DNA from: Acholeplasmatales bacterium
GTDB lineage: Bacteria; Bacillota_I; Bacilli_A; Acholeplasmatales; Anaeroplasmataceae
Direction: 5' to 3'
Assembly (NCBI GenBank): GCA_017449215.1
Contig: JAFSJY010000017.1
Span: 20,340 to 84,339, forward strand
Length of the DNA: 64,000 nucleotides
Shown here: positions 17,536 to 25,690 of the stretch, piece after piece
How positions within the stretch are numbered: the first letter of the stretch is position 1
Layout of the letters: each line of letters begins with the position of its first letter
Position numbers and translations under genes: made by a program
Notes under the pieces: model-generated
The model's database searches: none
What the model was told of the DNA's origin: nothing
Seen by the model: only the letters and a program-made list of their open reading frames with translations

Positions 17536-18405
17536 ATGCAGAAGAGTGAAAAGAAGGCTGTAATACCTTCATATCAGTGTGCACATAGACTTGATAGATT
17601 AGCTAGACCATATATCTACTTTTTGTATATATTTGCAGTATTACCTGTATTATTTATGATTTTCTTAATGTTTGTTGATACAGAAGGAATTTCATTTAAG
17701 GGAATGACAGCAAGTATAACAAATTTCCAAATACTAACAGAGAAATCTACAATTATTGCTTTTTTTAATTCAATTAAATATGCAGTAGTAACAACAGTTG
17801 CTTGTATATTTTTTGGATTCTTATTAGCATACATGCTATACAAGTCTAAAATTAAAAATAAGTATTTAGTTTTAATTATTTTAATATTACCAATGTGGAC
17901 TAATATCCTACTTCGTATCAATGCCCTAGCAAGTGTATTTAAGTCAAATAATATCTTAACAGATATCTTTGGATTAAATGGCTATGGATTAGATATCATT
18001 GGTACTGATTTAGCTATTTATTTAGGTATGATATTTACATACTTACCATTCATGGTAATGCCTATTTATACATCATTAGAAAAGATTGATCCATTATTAC
18101 ATGAGGCTGCCTTAGATTTAGGTATAACTGAATTTAAGAAGTTCTGGAAGGTTATTGTTCCACTTGCATTAAAGGGCGTAATCTCAGGATCAATAATGGT
18201 ATTATTACCATGTCTATCAGGATTCGCTATTCCTAAGATTTTAGGTGATGGTAACATTACATTAATTGGTAACGTTATTGAACAAAGCTTCATTAACATG
18301 AGCTACAATATGGGTTCAGTTTTAGCTATAGCAATCTTAATCATTATATTAGGTTCAATCCTTATAGTATCAAAGGTTGATAAGGAAGGAGAGACATTAT
18401 TATAA
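17536..18405 (+). CDS. potB: Spermidine/putrescine ABC transporter permease PotB
   Basis: 289 residues with six predicted membrane helices, the MetI-type permease fold. The EAA loop that contacts PotA is visible as LLHEAALDLGITEFKKFWKVI (about residues 190-210). One of two paralogous permeases forming the transmembrane channel with PotC. ATG 17536 follows AGGAAAAG. Its stop overlaps the potC ATG by one base (TAATG). The leader stretch before helix 1 is about 25 residues and polar. Confidence 0.94.
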   Translation: MQKSEKKAVIPSYQCAHRLDRLARPYIYFLYIFAVLPVLFMIFLMFVDTEGISFKGMTASITNFQILTEKSTIIAFFNSIKYAVVTTVACIFFGFLLAYMLYKSKIKNKYLVLIILILPMWTNILLRINALASVFKSNNILTDIFGLNGYGLDIIGTDLAIYLGMIFTYLPFMVMPIYTSLEKIDPLLHEAALDLGITEFKKFWKVIVPLALKGVISGSIMVLLPCLSGFAIPKILGDGNITLIGNVIEQSFINMSYNMGSVLAIAILIIILGSILIVSKVDKEGETLL

Positions 18406-19304
18406 TGGAAGAATTAGTAAAGAAGACTTATAATCCTAACGATTATGAGCGTGCATCATTAGAAGATTATGGATATAAAGAGCATAAGGGCTTGAAGATG
18501 ACTTGGAAGGTTATTTCAATAATCTTATTATGCTTCTCAATCTTTATGCTATATTTCGCAGTAATTATTATTGCTATCCAATCATTTAACTCTTCAGATT
18601 CAACAACTGAATTTGCATCATTCACATTTGCAAATTATGCAAATATGTTTGGTAAAACATCTTTAAATAAATCAATATTAAATACATTCTTAACAAGTAT
18701 TTGTGCAACAGCTATTGCTACAGTACTTGGTACATTAATTGGTATTGGTGCTTATTATTTACCTCCAAAGGTAAAGCAAAGATTAACTTTCTTAAATAAT
18801 ATACCTCTATTAAATGCTGATATTGTAACAGGTGTATCATTAATGATTATCTTCTCATTATTCTTATATATAGATAAGCATATCTTTGGTTTCTGGACAA
18901 TTTTATTAGCACATATTTATTTCATACTTCCTTATATCATCTTATCTGTATTACCTAAGATGAAGGAAATTGACCCTAATATGCTAGAGGCATCACTTGA
19001 CCTAGGTGTTAAGCCTATCAAGTCATTAAGAAAGGTAATAGTTCCATGTGTTAAGGGTGGTATTTTCTCTGGTATGATTTTAGCCTTCACAATTTCTTTT
19101 GAGGATTTCGTTGTTGGTTACTTCACAACAGGAAACGGCTATAACACATTATCTATTTGGATTTATTCATCAATTGGTAGAAAGAGCTTATTCCCTGGTG
19201 TATATGCCTTCTCTACATTATTAACTGTTGTAATGATTTTAGCAGTTATCGGATATAACTTAATAATGAAAGGACGTAAGAATCATGAAAAGAAGAATGG
19301 CTAG
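18405..19304 (+). CDS. potC: Spermidine/putrescine ABC transporter permease PotC
   Basis: 299 residues, six membrane helices, EAA loop LEASLDLGVKPIKSLRKV around residue 200. Second half of the PotBC channel. A polar N-terminal tail of about 30 residues precedes helix 1. The last 20 bases overlap the start of potD in another frame, so the two stops and starts are tightly interlocked. Confidence 0.94.
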   Translation: MEELVKKTYNPNDYERASLEDYGYKEHKGLKMTWKVISIILLCFSIFMLYFAVIIIAIQSFNSSDSTTEFASFTFANYANMFGKTSLNKSILNTFLTSICATAIATVLGTLIGIGAYYLPPKVKQRLTFLNNIPLLNADIVTGVSLMIIFSLFLYIDKHIFGFWTILLAHIYFILPYIILSVLPKMKEIDPNMLEASLDLGVKPIKSLRKVIVPCVKGGIFSGMILAFTISFEDFVVGYFTTGNGYNTLSIWIYSSIGRKSLFPGVYAFSTLLTVVMILAVIGYNLIMKGRKNHEKKNG

Positions 19305-20664
19305 TCTTTTATTATTAGGAGCTTCTTTATTAACTTTATCTTCATGTGGTAGTAAAGATACTTTATTATTTCTTAACTGGGGAGAATATATTGATGAATC
19401 ATTAATTGAATCATTTGAAGAGGAATATAATTGTACTGTTCAAATGGATTTAGGCGAAAGTAACGAAATTTTCTATTCAAAGGCAAAAGCAGGTACAACT
19501 GTTTATGATGTAATTTGTCCATCAGATTACATGGTAGAAAAGATGTATGTTAATGAACTTTTAGAAAAATTAGATTTTTCACAATTACCAAATGTTGATT
19601 TAGCTGATAGAAAGCTATCTACTAAGAAAATTTATGAGGATATGAATATCAACCTTAAGCAACACTTAGGTGATTCATATGAAATGGGTACCATTGAAAA
19701 TTATGCAGTACCTTATCTATCTGGTACTTGGTGTATTATGTATACAACAAAGAAGGATGGAGTTGAACAAGCAGTAACAAATAATGCTAAAAATCAATGG
19801 GGTTCATTATTTGATAGATCTACATTACCAGCTGGTACTAAGGTAGCTATGTATGAATCTCATCAACATGACTATTATGCATTATCTAGATATTTAGGAT
19901 TAGATCCAACACTAGAACAGCCTCAAAATGTATTAGACCAAATGGAAAAAATCATTTCTGGCATGAATTATGATGCATGGGGTACAGATACAATTAAGAA
20001 GGATATCGTAGCTGGTAATATTCATTTAGGCTATATGTGGACTGGTGATTTCCTATATTATTATTCTGAAAACGCCGCTAATCAAGCAATGGATGCTTAT
20101 TTAGCAGGTGATATTAAAATTGATGAGGTTGCTAACTTCTTAGATGTAATTACATCTGATGAAAGAAAGTATACTGTAAATGATAATACATATGAAATTG
20201 GATTTGATTGCTTTATTCCTGATGATACAGTTGCCTTCTGTGATAACCTAGTTATTACTAAGGATTCTGCAAATAAGGAATTAGCATATAAGTTCATTGA
20301 TTATATGTTAACATCTAAGGTAGAAGATGAAGAAGAATCATCACCTGCATTTACTAATACATATTATGTAGACTATGACGCTCCATATAATACTGTATAT
20401 AATGACTTAGTTGCATTAGCTGATACAGAAATCTTTACTCAAGAAGTAGCTGATGAATTTGATCCTAAGGATGGAGATCCTTATGATTCAGATTTATATT
20501 GGTTATTCTATGATTATGCAATTGGGTTAAGCTTTGCTAAATATTATGAAAATGATGAATATTTAGAAGCTAATAATTTAGAGCCAAAGGGTAATATTCT
20601 AGCATTATTTGATAGAAAATACGTTAATAGAATTAATGTAACATTCAATAACGCAAGAGTATAA
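19285..20664 (+). CDS. potD: Polyamine-binding lipoprotein PotD
   Basis: 459 residues, longer than the approximately 350 of typical PotD. Signal peptide with lipobox LSSC, acylated Cys at residue 21. Mature start LLFLNWGEYIDESLI is the PotD/PotF signature, followed by YDVICPSDYMVEKM. SGTWCIMY and LGYMWTGDF line the expected ligand cleft. It delivers spermidine or putrescine to PotBC from the outer membrane face. The extra length lies mainly in the second half (acidic stretch around DEEESS and following). Which polyamine it prefers is not readable. Starts inside the end of potC; terminator follows. Confidence 0.94.
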   Translation: MKRRMASLLLLGASLLTLSSCGSKDTLLFLNWGEYIDESLIESFEEEYNCTVQMDLGESNEIFYSKAKAGTTVYDVICPSDYMVEKMYVNELLEKLDFSQLPNVDLADRKLSTKKIYEDMNINLKQHLGDSYEMGTIENYAVPYLSGTWCIMYTTKKDGVEQAVTNNAKNQWGSLFDRSTLPAGTKVAMYESHQHDYYALSRYLGLDPTLEQPQNVLDQMEKIISGMNYDAWGTDTIKKDIVAGNIHLGYMWTGDFLYYYSENAANQAMDAYLAGDIKIDEVANFLDVITSDERKYTVNDNTYEIGFDCFIPDDTVAFCDNLVITKDSANKELAYKFIDYMLTSKVEDEEESSPAFTNTYYVDYDAPYNTVYNDLVALADTEIFTQEVADEFDPKDGDPYDSDLYWLFYDYAIGLSFAKYYENDEYLEANNLEPKGNILALFDRKYVNRINVTFNNARV

Positions 20665-20677
20665 TTACTTGAATTTG

Positions 20678-20712
20678 AAAGACATTATCCAAAAAAGGTA
20701 ATGTCTTTTTCT
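20678..20712 (+). terminator. Terminator of the pot operon
   Basis: Long stem AAAGACATTA / TAATGTCTTT (20678-20687 / 20699-20708 region) extended by CC/GG around an A6 loop, then T-rich tail. Confidence 0.88.
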
Positions 20713-20828
20713 TTACCCTCCTAAAAATACAATTATATTATCTTATACGTGATAGGACAAACATGGGACTAGTAATTTTTTTTAAATAAAGAAGAAAAAT
20801 AATGTAATTACTGTAGAATATTTGTTAT

Positions 20829-20849
20829 ATTAGAATAATTAGTTCTAAT
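20829..20849 (+). promoter_or_regulatory. Inverted repeat before the small winged-helix gene
   Basis: ATTAGAA-N7-TTCTAAT, perfect 7-base arms, about 55 bases before ATG 20904. A plausible operator, perhaps for the encoded regulator itself. No other clear element is seen in 20713-20903. Confidence 0.4.
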
Positions 20850-20903
20850 CAAAAATAAAATTATATGATAGAATTAATAAAACAAACAATTGGAGGTAAA
20901 AAT

Positions 20904-21083
20904 ATGGAAAAGGATTTAGTATTAGAAACAATGAAAAAGGCTGGTATTCCTTTAAATGCTGGTAAAATAGCTGAATTATCAGGACTAGATAGAAAGGCAG
21001 TAGATAAGGCTATGGCTGATTTAAAGAAGGAAGGATTAATTGTTTCACCTGTTCGTTGTAAGTGGGAACCAGCAAATAAATAA
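20904..21083 (+). CDS. Small winged-helix DNA-binding protein
   Basis: 59 residues. ATG 20904 is set by GGAGG eight bases upstream; an upstream in-frame ATG at 20865 would place that site inside the gene. The sequence is almost wholly one winged-helix domain: helix-turn-helix [21 protein letters not shown] followed by [17 protein letters not shown] as the wing. Similar stand-alone domains of this size occur in Bacillota genomes. Function is presumably DNA binding, target unknown. A terminator separates it from the DUF3990 gene. Confidence 0.78.
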   Translation: MEKDLVLETMKKAGIPLNAGKIAELSGLDRKAVDKAMADLKKEGLIVSPVRCKWEPANK

Positions 21084-21087
21084 TTAT

Positions 21088-21110
21088 AAGCCTCATTTGA
21101 GGTTTTTATT
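21088..21110 (+). terminator. Short terminator after the winged-helix gene
   Basis: AAGCCTC / GAGGTTT (21088-21094 / 21099-21105; one G-U), loop ATTT, T tail. Confidence 0.6.
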
Positions 21111-21137
21111 TTAAGATAGAAATTGGTGGTGTTATAA

Positions 21138-21707
21138 ATGATTTTATATCATTTAGGCTTTGATATAATTAAGGATATTGATTTGAGGCATGGAAGAATA
21201 AATGCTGATTTTGGTCAAGGCTTTTATTTATCTAATAATATAGAATTTTCAAAAAAGTGGGCAACTATAAAAAATGATAGGGATACAATATTAAATTTTT
21301 ATGATTTAGATTTAAATTCATTAAATGTATTAGAATTTAAAGAAAGAAATAAGGAATGGTTTGATTATATTTTTAAAAATAGAAATGGCCAATCTGATAT
21401 TTATAAGGAATATGATGTAATTATTGGTCCTATCGCAAATGATACAATATTTGATTTATATGGTATTGTTACAAGTGGATTAATTAATAATGAATTAGCA
21501 TTAAAAATTTTAGATATAGGTCCTACCTATTATCAAATAGTTTTAAAATCAGAAAAGGCAAAATCAAATATTAATTTTTTAAAATATGAAATATTAGATA
21601 AATTAGATATTAAAAATAATCAAAATGAAATAAGAAAAATAGAAGAGGATTACCAGGATAAGGTATTTAATTTATTAGATGATAAGGTAAAGGATATATT
21701 AAGCTAG
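21138..21707 (+). CDS. DUF3990 protein, ADP-ribosyltransferase-like fold
   Basis: 189 residues. MILYHLGF, then NADFGQGFYLSNN and FSKKWA in the first 45 residues are the DUF3990 signature, and YDVIIGPIANDTIFDLY follows in the usual place. The family is placed in the ADP-ribosyltransferase-like clan (an H-Y-type motif can be suggested: His of LYH, Tyr of GFYL). Activity is not shown. In many Bacillota this gene sits beside a small DUF3791 gene; none is seen here. Base composition is extremely AT-rich, more so than the pot operon. ATG 21138 with a GGTGGTG site. The DUF1848 gene begins nine bases after the stop. Confidence 0.83.
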   Translation: MILYHLGFDIIKDIDLRHGRINADFGQGFYLSNNIEFSKKWATIKNDRDTILNFYDLDLNSLNVLEFKERNKEWFDYIFKNRNGQSDIYKEYDVIIGPIANDTIFDLYGIVTSGLINNELALKILDIGPTYYQIVLKSEKAKSNINFLKYEILDKLDIKNNQNEIRKIEEDYQDKVFNLLDDKVKDILS

Positions 21708-21716
21708 GGGGATAAA

Positions 21717-22652
21717 ATGATTATTAATACAGGACAAAGAACAGATATACCTGCCTTTTATTCTAAATGGCTTATAAATAGAATAAAGGAAGGCTTTGTA
21801 TTAGTTAGAAATCCCTATTATCCTAATTTGGTTACTAAATTTAGATTAGATCCAAAGGTAGTAGATGTTATCGGATTTTGTACAAAAAATCCAAGGCCTA
21901 TGCTTAAATACCTTGATTATTTAAAGCCATTTGGTCAATTCTGGTATATTACAATTACAGGCTTTGGTAATGATATAGAGCCTAATGTGCCACCTATCGA
22001 TGATGTGATAGAGGATTTTAAATATTTATCTAATAAAATAGGTAAAAACGCAATTGGATTTAGATATACTCCAATTATTATTAATGAAAAATATACATTA
22101 GATTATCATATTAAGACATTTGAAAAAATAGCTTCTAGCCTAGATGGCTATACTAATTTATGTGTATTTGGCTTTTTAGATTTATATGATAAGCTAGCAA
22201 TATTTCATAAGGAATTAAGTGATTGTAGTGATAATGAAAAAATAATTATAGCTAAGGAATTTAAAAAAATAGCTGATAGGCATAATATGAAGTTAAGGCT
22301 ATGCTCTAAGGAAAAATGGCTAGCAGAATATGGTATTGATGTAAATGGTTGTATGAGGCAAGAGGATTATGAAAATGCAATTGGAAAAAGATTAATTATA
22401 AAATCTAATATGCAATCTAGAAAGAATTATTGCTCATGTCTAATAGCTAATGATATAGGATTTTATAATTCATGCATGCATCTTTGTAAATATTGCTATG
22501 CTAATGGAGATAAGAATAAGGTAGTTAAAAATTATAAAATGCATAATGATAATTCTCCATTTCTAATAGGAGAATTAAATGAAAATGATGAAATTAAAGA
22601 GGCTAAGCAGGAATCATGGATTAATAATAATCCAACATTATTTGATCTATAA
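21717..22652 (+). CDS. DUF1848 protein with C-terminal cysteine cluster
   Basis: 311 residues. Matches the DUF1848 family: N-terminal RTDIPAFYSKW, then RNPYYPN and, near the C-terminus, the cysteine motif CSCLIANDIGFYNSCMHLC followed by KYCYA. The Cys spacing suggests a metal or iron-sulfur site, and a radical-SAM-like role has been proposed for such proteins, but the chemistry is not established. It follows the DUF3990 gene closely (GGGG ribosome site between) and ends at a strong terminator, so the two form a two-gene unit. Codon use is very A-rich, like DUF3990. Confidence 0.85.
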   Translation: MIINTGQRTDIPAFYSKWLINRIKEGFVLVRNPYYPNLVTKFRLDPKVVDVIGFCTKNPRPMLKYLDYLKPFGQFWYITITGFGNDIEPNVPPIDDVIEDFKYLSNKIGKNAIGFRYTPIIINEKYTLDYHIKTFEKIASSLDGYTNLCVFGFLDLYDKLAIFHKELSDCSDNEKIIIAKEFKKIADRHNMKLRLCSKEKWLAEYGIDVNGCMRQEDYENAIGKRLIIKSNMQSRKNYCSCLIANDIGFYNSCMHLCKYCYANGDKNKVVKNYKMHNDNSPFLIGELNENDEIKEAKQESWINNNPTLFDL

Positions 22653-22678
22653 CCAAGTTTACCAGTTAATATATAAAG

Positions 22679-22718
22679 AAATCCAGTAACATTTGGCTTG
22701 GTTACTGGATTTTTATCT
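22679..22718 (+). terminator. Strong terminator after DUF1848
   Basis: Perfect 12-bp stem AAATCCAGTAAC / GTTACTGGATTT (22679-22690 / 22701-22712), 10-base loop, T tail. Upstream AACCAAG (22651-22657) can pair with CTTGGTT (22697-22703), an alternative fold overlapping the terminator. Nothing else is seen up to 22780. Confidence 0.88.
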
Positions 22719-22782
22719 TGTGTGCCGGGCATTTTTGATTATAAATATATGCAAAAGTAACAAGGTAACACTCATTTTTTGA

Positions 22783-22810
22783 TTGTTTTGTTGCACATTT
22801 TTACTATAAT
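22783..22810 (+). promoter_or_regulatory. Promoter of the HTH-LRR gene
   Basis: TTGTTT (22783-22788), 16-base spacer, TATAAT (22805-22810). Confidence 0.5.
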
Positions 22811-22853
22811 TAAATTGAATTTGTAGAAAAAATTCCCAAGGAGGAATGGCTAA

Positions 22854-24089
22854 ATGGAATTTAAGGAAAAGCTTAAAAAATTAAGAAATGATAATAATCT
22901 AAGTCAAAAAGAATTAGCTGATGCTATCTTTGTTTCAAGATCAGCCATTGCTAAATGGGAAAATGGTAATGGTGTACCAAGTGATGATAATTTAAAAGAA
23001 ATCATTAAATATTTTAATTTACCAAGTGATTATTTTAATGAATCTAAATTTGATATTAATTTATATCGAAAGCTTGTAAGAAGAAGACAAATAATAATTA
23101 AATCTATTAAGATAGGCGTGGTTGCTTTACTTGTTATAACAGCTTTATTATTAATAGAAATACTAGCACCTAGCATAGGTAGTGAATTTGTAGTAGATGG
23201 ATATAGATATAGAATTATAGATACTAAATATTTGTTTTCAAAAGGCGAAGTAAAATTAATTGAAACAGAAGACGAATCTGATGAATTAATTATTCCAGAT
23301 ACTGTAACTAAATGCTTTGGTATATTTCCAGATACATTTAAGGTTAAATATGTTTCCCCAGCTGTTTTAGTTGGTAAGAGTGTAAAGCTACCTAGATATT
23401 TTGAAGGCTATCATAAAAATACTAAAATATCTGATTACTATTTACGTGAATCATTTATTAAAAATATTAGTGTTTCTGAAGAAAATGAGTATTATGATTC
23501 AAGAGAAGATTGTGGTTGTATAATTGATTCAAAAACGAATATTCTTCTATATGCTTCAGAAAATTATTTTTTACCTAAATCTGTAGTTGGTGTTGCATCT
23601 TTTGCTTTTCTAGCTTTTATGTATAATAATGGAACTAAGTTTATTCTACCAGATAATATTGAAATATTAGATGATTGGGCTTTTGGTCATTATCCTGGTG
23701 GTATAAACCTAGAAGATAATTTGATGATAGATTATTATGATTTTTCTAAAGTTAAAGAAATTGGCAGTGGTGTTATAAATGGAATTAAAGTAAGAAATAA
23801 TTCAACAATTATATTGCCAAGGACAATTGAGAAGATGGATTATACTGCATTTGGTATTCATATCGACAATAAAAATGTAAATTTTTACTATAAGGGTTCA
23901 CTATCTGATTGGAACAATATACAACTTAAAGTTCGTTATGGTGATTTAAAAAATATGAGTGATGCCAACGAAGACGATTTATATTTTTTAGAAGGAAATA
24001 ATCTATATTTTTATTCTGAAATAGAACCAGTAGAAAAAGGTAAATATTGGCATTTCGATAACAATAATCAGCCAATAGTTTGGAATTAG
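22854..24089 (+). CDS. Membrane-anchored HTH protein with leucine-rich-repeat-like ectodomain
   Basis: 411 residues. Residues 1-62 are a Cro/C1-type helix-turn-helix (KLRNDNNLSQKELADAIFVS, then AIAKWENGNGVPS). One membrane helix follows at about 85-105. The remaining 300 residues should lie outside: they contain BspA-like LRR_5 features (VVGVASFAF, IEILDDWAFG, LPRTIEKMDYTAFG). A C-terminal motif, LYFYSEIEPVEKGKYWHFD, is common at the end of such repeats in gut Bacillota. The layout suggests a one-component transmembrane regulator that senses something outside and binds DNA at the membrane; this is inference. Good ribosome site AAGGAGG. Own promoter and terminator. Confidence 0.8.
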   Translation: MEFKEKLKKLRNDNNLSQKELADAIFVSRSAIAKWENGNGVPSDDNLKEIIKYFNLPSDYFNESKFDINLYRKLVRRRQIIIKSIKIGVVALLVITALLLIEILAPSIGSEFVVDGYRYRIIDTKYLFSKGEVKLIETEDESDELIIPDTVTKCFGIFPDTFKVKYVSPAVLVGKSVKLPRYFEGYHKNTKISDYYLRESFIKNISVSEENEYYDSREDCGCIIDSKTNILLYASENYFLPKSVVGVASFAFLAFMYNNGTKFILPDNIEILDDWAFGHYPGGINLEDNLMIDYYDFSKVKEIGSGVINGIKVRNNSTIILPRTIEKMDYTAFGIHIDNKNVNFYYKGSLSDWNNIQLKVRYGDLKNMSDANEDDLYFLEGNNLYFYSEIEPVEKGKYWHFDNNNQPIVWN

Positions 24090-24100
24090 TCTTATTATTG

Positions 24101-24127
24101 AGAAGATAGGTTTTTCTATCTTCTTTT
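24101..24127 (+). terminator. Terminator after the HTH-LRR gene
   Basis: Perfect stem AGAAGATAG / CTATCTTCT (24101-24109 / 24116-24124), T-rich tail. Confidence 0.88.
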
Positions 24128-24130
24128 AAT

Positions 24131-24158
24131 TTGACTATTTTGTCAATTATGATATAAT
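24131..24158 (+). promoter_or_regulatory. Strong promoter of the spermidine-synthesis leader
   Basis: TTGACT (24131-24136), 16-base spacer, TATAAT (24153-24158) with TG one base upstream (extended -10). One of the two best promoters in the window. Transcription should start near 24165. Confidence 0.8.
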
Positions 24159-24164
24159 CTTTTT

Positions 24165-24411
24165 GTAAACAAAAGCTCATTTAGAGTCGTAGTCGAAATG
24201 GCTTCATGCCGTAAGTGATAAATTATCACATTATTGATTGAGTTAAAAGCTCAAATTTTATAAGTTGGTTACTTTACAACCTTTGCACTTTGTGCCACTT
24301 GTGAAACGGTCAATAAGAGTAGTAAAAGTATTATTTACTGTATAGACTCTATATGAATACAATTCATTTTAAGTTTTATTATAGTCGCACATATAGCGAC
24401 TATTTTTTTGT
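24165..24411 (+). ncRNA. Complex structured RNA leader, riboswitch-like, unknown class
   Basis: About 245 bases with no coding potential. Helices read by eye: P1 24177-24188 with 24345-24356 (12 positions, one T-T mismatch); P2 24198-24202/24208-24212; P3 24215-24220/24224-24229; P4 24231-24237/24310-24316 (TTATTGA/TCAATAA), enclosing three hairpins at 24238-24254, 24267-24281 and 24285-24295; P5 24321-24326/24334-24339. A terminator at 24381-24409 ends the RNA right before the ribosome site of the carboxyspermidine dehydrogenase gene, and no second promoter is visible, so those genes seem to need read-through. TAGTCG at 24190-24195 equals the terminator's 5' arm and could pair with its 3' arm. 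It lacks the conserved sequences I know for T-box, SAM, lysine, cobalamin, TPP, FMN, glycine and purine RNAs. It could also be a free-standing small RNA. Confidence 0.6.
24381..24409 (+). terminator. Terminator at the end of the leader RNA
   Basis: Perfect 8-bp stem ATAGTCGC / GCGACTAT (24381-24388 / 24396-24403), 7-base loop, T7. Eight bases later comes the ribosome site GAGGAGG. Confidence 0.9.
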
Positions 24412-24430
24412 TATACGAGGAGGATATATT

Positions 24431-25690
24431 ATGGGTAGAGTAATAGTAATTGGATGTGGTGGTGTAGCTACAGTAGCTATTCATAAATGTTGTCAACATC
24501 CTGAGGTTTTTACTGATTTATGTATAGCATCTAGAACAGTATCAAAATGTGATGCACTAAAGGAAAAATTACAAAATACAACTAAAACTAATATTACTAC
24601 AAGACAAATAGATGCTAATAACTTAACTGAGTTAATTCATTTCTTTGACGAATATAAGCCTGATTTAGTTATGCATTTAGGTATGCCATATCAAAATTTA
24701 ATTATTATGGATGCCTGCTTAATTTGTAAATGTAATTATCTAGATACAGCTGCTTACGAACCAGAGGATACTGATGAACCAGTATGGCGTAAGAGATATG
24801 AGGAAAGAATTAAGGAAAAGAATTTTACTGCATATTTCGATTATAGCTATCAATGGGAATATAAGAAGAAATTTGAAGAGGCTGGTCTAATTGCTTTACT
24901 TGGATGTGGATTTGACCCAGGTGTAACTCAAGCTTATGTTGCTTATGCGAAGAAGCATGAATTTGATAGAATTGATACATTAGATATTTTAGATTGTAAT
25001 GGTGGTGACCATGGCTATCCATTTGCTACAAACTTCAATCCTGAAATTAATTTAAGAGAAGTATCTAGTGAAGCTGATTATTATGAAAATGGTAAGTGGA
25101 TTAGAGTACCTGCAATGTCAGTAAAGAAACAATATAATTTCGATGGTGTAGGTATGAAGGATATGTATCTATTACACCATGAGGAAATTGAATCTATCTC
25201 TACAATTTATCCAGAAATTAAAAAGATTAGATTCTATATGACATTTGGTCAATCTTATATTACTCATATGAATTGTTTCCAAAACGTAGGATTATTATCT
25301 ACAACACCTATTATGTATGAAGGAAGAGAAATAACTCCAATTCAATTCCTAAAGGCATTATTACCAGATCCTGCAAGCCTAGGACCTAGAACTAAGGGTA
25401 AGACTAATATTGGTTGTATCTTTACTGGTGTTAAGGATGGTAAAGAAAAGAAATACTATATTTATAATGTATGTGACCATGAGGAAGCTTATAAGGAAAC
25501 TGGCCTTCAAGCAATTTCTTATACAACAGGTGTACCAGCAATGTGTGGTGCTATGATGATTTTAAATAAGGTTTGGACTAAGCCAGGTGCGAATACATTA
25601 GAGGAATATGATCCAGATCCATTTATTGAAGCATTAGATAAATATGGTCTTCCAAAGAGAGAATCATATGATCCAGTTATGGTGGACTAA
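24431..25690 (+). CDS. Carboxyspermidine (carboxynorspermidine) dehydrogenase, saccharopine dehydrogenase family
   Basis: 419 residues. Start ATG 24431 is seven bases after GAGGAGG; an in-frame ATG at 24353 would run through the terminator and is rejected. The N-terminus VIVIGCGGVATVAIHKC is a Rossmann nucleotide-binding loop. YLDTAAYEPED, GCGFDPGVTQAYVAYA and the C-terminal TTGVPAMCGAMMI are typical of the carboxynorspermidine synthase branch. It reductively condenses aspartate semialdehyde with putrescine (or diaminopropane) to carboxyspermidine. Directly followed, with no gap, by the matching decarboxylase, which makes this assignment much firmer than lysine metabolism. Likely controlled by the leader RNA upstream. 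Confidence 0.92.
   Translation: MGRVIVIGCGGVATVAIHKCCQHPEVFTDLCIASRTVSKCDALKEKLQNTTKTNITTRQIDANNLTELIHFFDEYKPDLVMHLGMPYQNLIIMDACLICKCNYLDTAAYEPEDTDEPVWRKRYEERIKEKNFTAYFDYSYQWEYKKKFEEAGLIALLGCGFDPGVTQAYVAYAKKHEFDRIDTLDILDCNGGDHGYPFATNFNPEINLREVSSEADYYENGKWIRVPAMSVKKQYNFDGVGMKDMYLLHHEEIESISTIYPEIKKIRFYMTFGQSYITHMNCFQNVGLLSTTPIMYEGREITPIQFLKALLPDPASLGPRTKGKTNIGCIFTGVKDGKEKKYYIYNVCDHEEAYKETGLQAISYTTGVPAMCGAMMILNKVWTKPGANTLEEYDPDPFIEALDKYGLPKRESYDPVMVD

Noticed and set aside
24165..24411. Assignment of the leader RNA to T-box, lysine, SAM or cobalamin riboswitch, 6S RNA, tmRNA or RNase P RNA
   Set aside because: I looked for their conserved strings (T-box GGTGG-ACCGCG, lysine CTGAAAGG/GCCGAAG, SAM GAGGG-GATGAAACC, cobalamin GGGAA and ACTGT, rnpB GAAAGTCC). 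Only a GCCACT occurs, which alone is not evidence.
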